Source: Apostichopus leukothele
Lineage: Eukaryota; Echinodermata; Holothuroidea; Aspidochirotida; Stichopodidae
NCBI GenBank assembly: GCA_010014835.2
Contig: JAAAKB020000021.1
Span: 1,352,910-1,377,741, forward strand
Length of the DNA stretch: 24,832 nt
Direction: 5' to 3'
Each line of letters starts with the position of its first letter. Positions within the stretch are counted from its first letter, which is position 1. The position numbers were made by a program, and so were the translations under genes. A model generated the notes under the pieces. The model was not told where the DNA came from, searched no databases, and worked only from the letters and a program-made list of their open reading frames with translations. Of the stretch, positions 1 through 9,200 are shown piece after piece.

Positions 1-210
1 TCATGCTGGTTGCTATTGTTGTTCATGCTGGTTGCTATTGTTGTTCATGCTGGTTGCTATTGTTGTTCATGCTGGTTTCTATTGTTGTTCATGCTGGTTG
101 CTATTGTTGTTCATGCTGGTTGCTATTGTTTGAATTGATCTATTGTTGTTCATGCTGACCAGTTGCTATTGTTTGAATTGATCTATTGTTGTTCATGCTG
201 GTTTCTATTG
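1..210. repeat. 22-bp minisatellite in an SF3B3 intron
   Basis: About six head-to-tail copies of a 22-bp unit (TCATGCTGGTTGCTATTGTT followed by GT) run from base 1. They are followed by longer variants that add a TTGAATTGATC insert. Variation is mainly TTGC versus TTTC inside the unit. The array starts before the window. Its last unit runs directly into the acceptor TTTTCAG of the SF3B3 exon at 218, so the array supplies the pyrimidine-rich end of the intron. One variant contains CTGAC, which resembles a branch point. Confidence 0.95.
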
Positions 211-217
211 TTTTCAG

Positions 218-3200
218 GAGGCAGACAGTGATCCCACAGGAGAAGGAGCACAGAACACCTCTCAGCTGCTCACCTACTACGAGCTGGACCTCGGCCTCAA
301 CCACGTCGTCCGCAAGTACAGCGAGCCTTTAGAAGAACACGGAAACTTCCTCATCGCAGGTAAGATGCGGAAATGGTCATGACCTTACTTAATCCAGGAA
401 AGTTGTTACCATTAAAAGTAGAGAAGAAAGAGCACAGTAAACAATAGCCATGGAAAACAGTTTGTATCACAGGCAGGATTGAAGTGGCAGTCACTTTGCA
501 GTGTAGCACAGGTATAATGTCTTCATTTTGTAAATCTTCAAACATCTTGATGGGAGTTGAGAATCGCTTCTTCAAGCAACTGGACATGATGAATACTTCC
601 AGTTCGCGCTTCATCTGAATAAGAGTGATGTAAATCTGGAATATAAATTCTGATCCAAGAACTGCTGGTGCAAACAAGAGCTGCTTAGGTAATAATTTAT
701 CGAGCATCGCATAGCACTTTCCATACAAGCTAATGTTTGTACAGGTGCAAAAGATTTATGAGCAGATTTTGTTAACAGGCACCATACTATTATACTATTA
801 TGTAAGAGACATAAATCCAGAGCCTTGAAACACAAAATGTGAACACCAAGATATCTCTGGCAGCCTGTCTGTACTAGTAACCTTGTCTGGAGATGGAAGT
901 CAAAGAATCTCGTTCAAACATCAAGGTGTAGAATCCTGTTGAATTGTTTCTTCGTACCGTTATGATGCAGTGTTTGTTCCTATACAGATGTCCCCAATGC
1001 AAGGCCTTTCTAATATCCTCCCAAAACCTGTATAATGTCAGCCAATAAAGGGGTCACTTCCTCAGTACAACTCTTGTTATCAAGCAGGGAGCTTCTTTTC
1101 CTTTACTTTTTTTGTCATGTCAAACCTTGCAGTTCCTGGTGGGAGTGACGGTCCAAGTGGAGTCCTGGTGTGTTCAGAGAATTACATCACATACAAGAAT
1201 CTCGGAGACCAGCCGGATATAAGAATGCCAATTCCAAGAAGAAGGGTAAATTTGGTTGATTTTCTCTCAAGGACAGCTCTGTGGTAAAAACATCAAGCCG
1301 TTTTTTGAACGCAGGAACCATAGTATATTATGAGAGACAAACCTTGGAGGCTTCAAAACTGCTACACAAAATGTGGAATCTAAATTATTCCCTGTGCCAG
1401 ACATTAAGTTCAAAGTAATTATGAATCCTTTTGTCTTTGCATACATGGTGTTGCTGCGTACCGTAGCAAATGACCAACTCGGCAGACAGTGGTTTCACAT
1501 TGAGACAGCAGTTATCATAAATAATGTAGCTACCTTTTTAAGGTACTGAGAGTTTTGTAACTTGACTACAGTAGTAGCATACAAATCATAAATCGTTTAC
1601 TTCATTGGGCTTTATCAGTTGTAGCTTGATTGATAGACATAATTTTCATTAAGAACATGAAAACCACATAAATGTTTCAATAATTGATAGTGGGATAAAA
1701 TTTAATAATAATAATTTCATATTTTGATATAGCGCCTTTCCCAAAGCCTCGAAGCCCTTTACAATATTGCCCCGGTCAATGATAACCTGTCAAACATAGA
1801 GACAATCCCTCCACATGGCAGCAGCTAAACAGCACCCAGCTGAAAATTTTATCTCACAGGTTCCCATTTATATACCTGGGCAAAGAGAGGCAATGGAGAT
1901 AAAGTGCCTTGCCCAAGGACACAGCGCAATGATCTGGCCAGTACTCGAACCTGCAATCCTTAGATCACAAGTCCACTGCCTTAACTACTTGACCACGAAG
2001 CTCTCTCCCCTTGGAGATGAAGTTTGTGGATTATTTTCTCGTTTCTACCCATGTAATTGTTTCAAGGCATTTCCTCTCTCAAACAGAACGATCTAGACGA
2101 TCCAGAACGTGGTATGATATTTGTCTGCAGCACAACTCACAAAACCAAGGTAAGGCTAATACTGGCACATGTAGGGTGACCTGGCCAGGGACATTTGTCC
2201 TTTAAATATGTAAAATATTCTTTTGTTCCTTTATTTTAAATAACGCACAGGACTTAAGGAAATATTTGACAAGTGGATAGGTTACCAACTGATACCAAAT
2301 GCAGAAATATGTCATGAAAATTCTTACTATGGAAAGTGTATGCATTTCATTTGGTAGTACTACAGGTTGTACAATCACATCCCTACCTCTCCTCCCCTCC
2401 CACCCTCATTCTTCATTAAATTAGACAGTTCCCAGAGTTGAAAGTATATCCTCATGATACTGTAAGTGGTGATCTCATGGTCGTTTAAAGTAGCTAATGC
2501 TGGTGATGAAATTTGTGTTGAAAAAGATTTTCTTAACCGAGTTTAATGTTATATTTCAGTCCATGTTCTTCTTCCTGGCTCAAACGGAGCAAGGAGACCT
2601 CTTCAAAATCACCTTGGAGACGGATGAAGACATGGTCACGGAGGTGAGGATGAAGTATTTTGACACGGTACCCGTGGCGACCACAATGAATGTACTCAAG
2701 ACGGGATTCCTCTTCATTGCTGCAGAGTTTGGCAATCAGTAAGTAGTGAGCTGCATTCCAACATTACCATTTAAATGTGACCCACTCTGTGTTATTACAT
2801 GCTGCATCTATGTAAGGATTGAACTATGGCCATCTGTAATTAGATAAAAAAGACTTATTTAAGTGAATTGTACAACAGCGGTGACAAGAATCATATCTCA
2901 ATAATTTTATATTGTTTTTCACTAAGTACTTCAGGGTATGGAACAATGATTTGTTTTTTTTTGAGGTTTAAGGATAATATTTGTAGTTAAGTATGGATAG
3001 GGGAACAGCTGAATGGGATTGCAACATTAGTACAGTACACCATTATACGAAAAGACAAGATAGTTGTATGACACCATCGTAGGTTCGAACAGATACCTGT
3101 ATGAGTGCATTGCAATGTTGGGCTTGTCTTGCATCGTTATCTAATGTTATGATGTCAGAAAAGTATTGAAGTTGGTTAATATGCACTTTGATGTAATGCA

Positions 3201-6200
3201 TAATATTTGATAATAAATATCTTTTCATTTTGTTATCTTCTATTTAGCTGAACATGCACTCATTACAAAACTTCTCTATAAACCAAAAAGATTTTTATCG
3301 TCCGATGGTTTGAAACGTCCATTGGTAGATTTTTCTTCTCTTGAAGAGAAAAATCAAGATTTTGCTAGGAATATTACTTTTATCTGTGTATTAATGCTTG
3401 ATATATTCGAAAACAAAAAATACTTTTTTGAGGTCTATTGCCATGATATCATTTGTTCTGTTGTTCCATTTCACAAAATATCTCCAAATTAGATAAAATC
3501 ATATCTTAGCAAAGTGGAAGATGTGGTTTTAACCTTAAGATGTAGAATACTTCAGCCACCGTAATATCTCTTTAATCCTTTCCTTTAATCCTTTCCCTTT
3601 AATCTTTTCCCTTAGCTACCTCTACCAAATCGCTCATCTCGGTGATGACGACGACGAGCAAGAATTCAGTAGCGCCACTCATCTTGAGGAAGGAGAAACC
3701 TTCTTCTTTGCTCCCAGGCCTCTCAGAAATTTGGTGGAAGTTGATCAGCTGGAAAGTTTGTCACCCATCCTCAACTGTACCGTAAGTTTAATTTTTTTGG
3801 TTGGCTGGAAATAAGGAATGACTCAAGACCATCGATGGCTGGCACAAAGGAAATGATGAAATATTGTGGACATTCCCTGCAAAACTTTTGATGATAAAAT
3901 TGCTAATCCTTGGCTTTCCATCGATGGAGTTTGACTGCTGTGAATGAACAAAGTGGTGTCTATGTGGCATGAAAGTGTGGTGGTGGTCACATCGTAAATG
4001 TGTCTATGATAGCAAATAAAAGACAGAGATATCAAACTAATGACTACCAGAGTCTTAAAGACACTATGTTCTTACATCTGTCAGGTAACAATTTATGATA
4101 TTAAGCTAGAGAATGATTACTCTTCAAGTTAACACAGGGCTCATGTGGTCCAAGATGTCACAGAACCTTGTTCGATTTCAAACAGTCATTGGAGAGTTGC
4201 AAGTTTCACATGACAAGATTTTCATGAATAAACATTATTTGAAGGAACCTCCTTAAATATATATTAATTTGAGGGTGTTTTCTGTCCAAGATTTAAGTTT
4301 ATTGTGTGAAATAATAAATAGATATACGTTAAAACGTTGAGTATTCATTAGTAGTGCTTCCATGAGTAATCAAATGATTATTATGAATAATACTATAGGA
4401 ATGTGGTTTGATTTTCACTTCACAGATTGCTGATTTGGCCAATGAGGACACTCCACAGCTGTATGTAGCGTGCGGACGAGGACCAAAGTCCTCAATGAGG
4501 GTGCTTAGGCACGGTTTGGAGGTAAATATCCTCAACCCTTACTTACCTTCTTTACTGAAATAGGTGCAAAGGTTTAAGAATAAAGTTTTACCCTCATGAT
4601 TTTGCTGTCAAGTACAAGTCTGGCCGATATTTTGTGGATTTTTGTGGATATTTATTTATTCCATTGTCAATATATCTTAACATTAATTTCTTGGCTGCTA
4701 TCTTGACTTTCTGTCTGCAAAAATCTACTTACGGAGTTTTTTCCCCTGTTGATTCATCACTGTTCATGCTTCAGCAGTAATTGTTTTTGTCAACCTTCTC
4801 TACTTACATGAAATGTCAATGATGTTTTATGCAGTGGTAACAGAACGTAAAGGACAAGCTAACCCTTAACGATAACACTGTTGACAATTGTATAATTCCA
4901 ATTTGTATCAAACCTGGCTCAGTAATTGGTGAATTTGAATTTAATTCACTGACAATATTTCACAACACTATTTCTTTGGTTTTTCATCTTGGATTTTTTT
5001 TTTTGGTCTGCAACATTCGCATAGGAAGACTTTTTATTGTTTTGCTGATTTACGACATTGTGTGCTTCTAGGTCTTGTCAAACCCAGCTCAATAATTGCA
5101 GAATGGATGATAAACATTAATGCTTACAATATCTGCTTCCAATGGGGGAAGTCTTCAGTAAAGTGATACAGCAAACTGTAAAAAAAATTGTTGTTGTTCA
5201 CCTTAGAGCATTCATGTCTTAGTTTAGTTCACCCATTCCCCATTTTGTTTCAACCATAAAGATGTGAATATTATCTATCAATTCTATGCGTTTGTTTTCA
5301 GGTTTCAGAAATGGCGGTGTCTGAGTTGCCCGGTAACCCCAACGCTGTCTGGACCGTGAAGCGTAAAGCAGAAGGTATGATATCAGTAAATGTCGCTCAC
5401 AAAGTTAACTTGATGGGATACCTGTTTGTTATGGCTTGAAGTCACACCTTTGAGTGCTGCATATTGCCGGGAAACAATTGGTATTCACACAAACATTGGC
5501 TCCAGCAATAGTATATGTATTGAACTCTGTGCTAAGCATTTGAGTACCATGTATAGTCTGCATGCAGTTGTAAACCCTACGCAGTGTCAGTACAATGGTT
5601 GTGCTTGGTGGGATAGTATTACAATAGTGTCTTGGAAATGATGAAGATATTTCGGGTTTTATCTGCAATACTCTTGATGACGAATCTCCTGATCCAAGCC
5701 CATCATTATTTGTTGATTTTGGTTTCTTTGGAAAGCTAAGTAATGAAATTGCTAGGAATGTAATGTCATGCAATATGTGGCCAAAAGCTTGAATTGATTG
5801 TGTAGATGATGATACAACACTTTGAAATACTAACTCTGATAGTGTTGATCGGTAAGAAAAGAATTGTGTGTGGAACTGTAAGAAACTTGAACAGAGTAAT
5901 AATAAAAAGGGGCAAAACGGGATCAAAATTTGGAAACTGGTTTGAAGTATTTGATGTTCAACAACCTTCAAAGTCAGAGATTTGCACAATTACAGTAGGG
6001 GGACCATGGCCCTCCCATTTTCAGTGGGGCAAACATGGTTCCGTCAGGAAATTGTTTGCATTAAGTTGGCAAGAATTGGACCACTCCTAAGGGTGTACAC
6101 CCACCTTTTCAAGTCCAAGAGTATGTTTTGGACAACCTTGCATGTATAACCTAATTTATAGTCTGAACTAAATATCTACTAGTTTCAGAAAAATTTGTCA

Positions 6201-9200
6201 GTTTGTCGGAAAAGACTGCTGTTCAAATTGGTTCTTAAGGTTTAAATATTGCTAGTTTCATATAATTTCTCCTAAAGTTGGCAAATCTTCACGCCATGTA
6301 AGTAGAATTCTTACAGTAAGAAAAAATCAGTGGAAAACATTTTCAGTAAGGTGATGAATTATACTCCTAAGAGATCAATACAAAAGCTTAAAGCAAAAAT
6401 GTGGGAACTTGCTTCTAGCAATGACCAACATTTGAGGTTGTGTTGCTTTCTACTGCACGGTTTTGGGAAAAAGGTTTCATTTGGAATTGTTGTTACCAAC
6501 AATTCCTTTCCTCTTGTGTAAGAGAAATCAATTTCTTCTTTTCTGTTCTTACAGAGGAGTACGATGCTTACATCATTGTGTCCTTCGTGAACGCTACTCT
6601 GGTCCTTTCTATCGGTGAAACCGTAGAAGAAGTCACAGATTCAGGGTTTCTCGGAACCACGCCAACACTCTCTTCCTCTCTCATAGGAGATGATGCTCTA
6701 CTTCAGGTGATGATCTTAAAAAAACTAGAAAAGGGTTGCAACAGTGACGAGAGGAAGAAAGTTTATTTTTGTGATAATTTTTATCTCGGACATGTCTGGT
6801 ACAAAGGAAGGATAAGATCGTGGATTTATCGAAAGTTACCGGCTGGGTTAATGGCTTGGAAATGATGAAGAATTTCGGGTTTTATCTGCATAAATCGTGA
6901 TGACGATTCTCCTGATCCGAGCTCATTTGACCATGATTTGTGTTGTTTATCCAACCTATAACTCTGATGCACATTGTCAAATTGTCTGTCAATGGCTTTA
7001 AGAGAGTTAGTCACACAAAATTCAGTGAATTATCACAGCTGGTCTAAGAAGGCTACAAGTTATTACAAGTTGTTTAATGAGTGAAAAGTATTTAAATATT
7101 GATCATACTTTGATCTATCTTATAGGCCATTGTGACATTGTGTACCTAATCAGACAACAACCACAAGAGACATGCCTACTCCCATGACCAAAAACGAAAT
7201 ATTAAATTATGTGGGAACTTAAAGATCAGAATATATGGATCGGTGCATTGTACATCTATTACCTTAAAATACTGTATCACAAATAAAATGCCCTAGGCCT
7301 CTATTCAAAACTCACCGAACTTTAAATACTTAATGTTTCGTCGGTGGCATTGACAGGGTTGTTCCAAACCTTGACACTGGCCGCAGAAAAGATTGCACTT
7401 CGTCCATCTGTGCCCTGCGAGTCTCACTATGCCCAAGTGTGAAGTAATGAATTTAATAGTTATGTGATGCATTGATTGATTGATTGATTTGTTATCTAAT
7501 GGTTTCTTCCCTGTAGATTTATCCAGATGGTATTAGGCACATTAGAGCTGATAAGCGTGTCAACGAATGGAAGACTCCCGGCAAGAAGAACATTGTCAAA
7601 TGTGCTGTCAACCAGAGACAGGTATGAGTACAGCCTGCAGAGCAGGTGTTTGTGAGTTGACCATTGCTGTAACAGAGCAAAACGTGCGCTGCTTGCTATA
7701 ATGTTTTATCGCAATTGTGGTAATGCGCTATCAACCAGAGACAGATATTAGTGAAGCTTGCAGAACAGGTGTTTGTGATTTGACCATTGCTGTAAGCAGC
7801 AAATTTGCACTGCTTGCTGCAATGTTGTATTGCAATTATAGTAATGATACTATGAGAGCCATGACCTGTCAGCTTTTACTGAATTCCTACGGGGTACTTA
7901 AAACTCATGAATCAGTCAGTCAGTATAAAATTTCACTTTAGAAAAACCATTTCAATTGCTTTTACTCAACAATGCCTTCGACAAGTTTCTTTATGAGAAA
8001 TGAACCAGTCTAGTAGGTGTTGGTGAGTTTTCCAGCGAACTGTTCAGTTTAATAGTGTTATGAAGCTGCAGATGTAATACCGTACGTATTGACCTGTCAG
8101 CTTTCACTGGATTCCTATTGGTTAATGAAACCATGAATATTCATGAATATTCATTTTGTTTTCAAAAAGAGACCTCGTAGATCTCCATCCAGATTGTATT
8201 TTGTTAAAGGAGGCTTGGAAATGATGAAGATATTTCGGGTTTTATCTGCAAATTCTCTTGATGACGAATCTCCTGATCTGAGCTGATTTTACAGTTGATT
8301 TAAGTAATGGGATGTAATTAATGTTAGCTGTGGTAGTGGTATAACACTTTTTACTTTTGTCATCACAGGTTGTGATTGCTTTGACTGGCGGAGAACTTGT
8401 GTACTTTGAGATGGATCCAGTGAGTAAATTTAAACATCTTTTATTATAACAATCCATTATTCCAATAAACAATTAACATATATTCTCTGTTTGATTGCTG
8501 ATATAAAAACAAATCGACTTTTCAAATCAATTAGTCTTTATGATAAGATCCAAACCTTTACTTTGACAAGGGTGGACGGGTATGGAACCTGTGACTCAAT
8601 ATGTCTCCATGGTGATTTATTAAATTCACAGACGGGCCAGCTGAATGAGTATACAGAGAGGAAGGAGATGTCCACAGATGTAAAGTGCATGAGTCTGGCT
8701 AGCGTACCGTCAGGTGAACAGAGGGCTCGTTTCTTGGCAGTTGGTCTGGATGATAACACTGTCAGAATCATATCCCTGGACCAAAATGTAAGTATCGATT
8801 TGATTTGTAATTGCTCAAAAGAAAGTTTAATCTAATAATGGAAATAAAAAAAATAATACTAATAATAAAAAAATTAATTAAAAAAATATATAATAATAAT
8901 AATATTATAAAATATAATAAAAATAAATTGGGTGCTAATGTTTGCTGATGATGTGTATCTAATTTTGACTTTTGGTGTAACTGACAAAAGGTTTCCACTA
9001 TATACAGATGAGTTCACAGAGAATCAGTCTTGGTGATGATACCTTGTCAATTGGTATGAATAAATGAATATTTATGGTGGCTGTTAAAATGGAAACGGAA
9101 CTCTTGATCATTTGCTTTCCTTTACCTCTAGGATTGTTTGCAACCACTCAGTATGCAAGCCTTACCAGCTCCAGCCGAGAGTCTCTGCATCGTTGAGATG

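Noticed and set aside
1-210. CRISPR-like array
   Set aside because: Units are directly adjacent with no unique spacers, in an animal intron; it is a minisatellite.
1920-2010. A tRNA gene on the minus strand
   Set aside because: A- and B-box-like words are present, but the cloverleaf is incomplete and the sequence continues into a SINE body and tail.
1815-2096. Open frame of 93 residues on +
   Set aside because: It is the SINE read on its opposite strand plus the start of an SF3B3 exon in the wrong frame.
5429-5989. 186-residue open frame on the minus strand
   Set aside because: It lies within an SF3B3 intron and overlaps the ~70-bp repeat. No recognisable domain; composition looks like translated intron.
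7717-7941. 74-residue open frame on +
   Set aside because: It is the second unit of the tandem duplication in the SF3B3 intron, not a gene.
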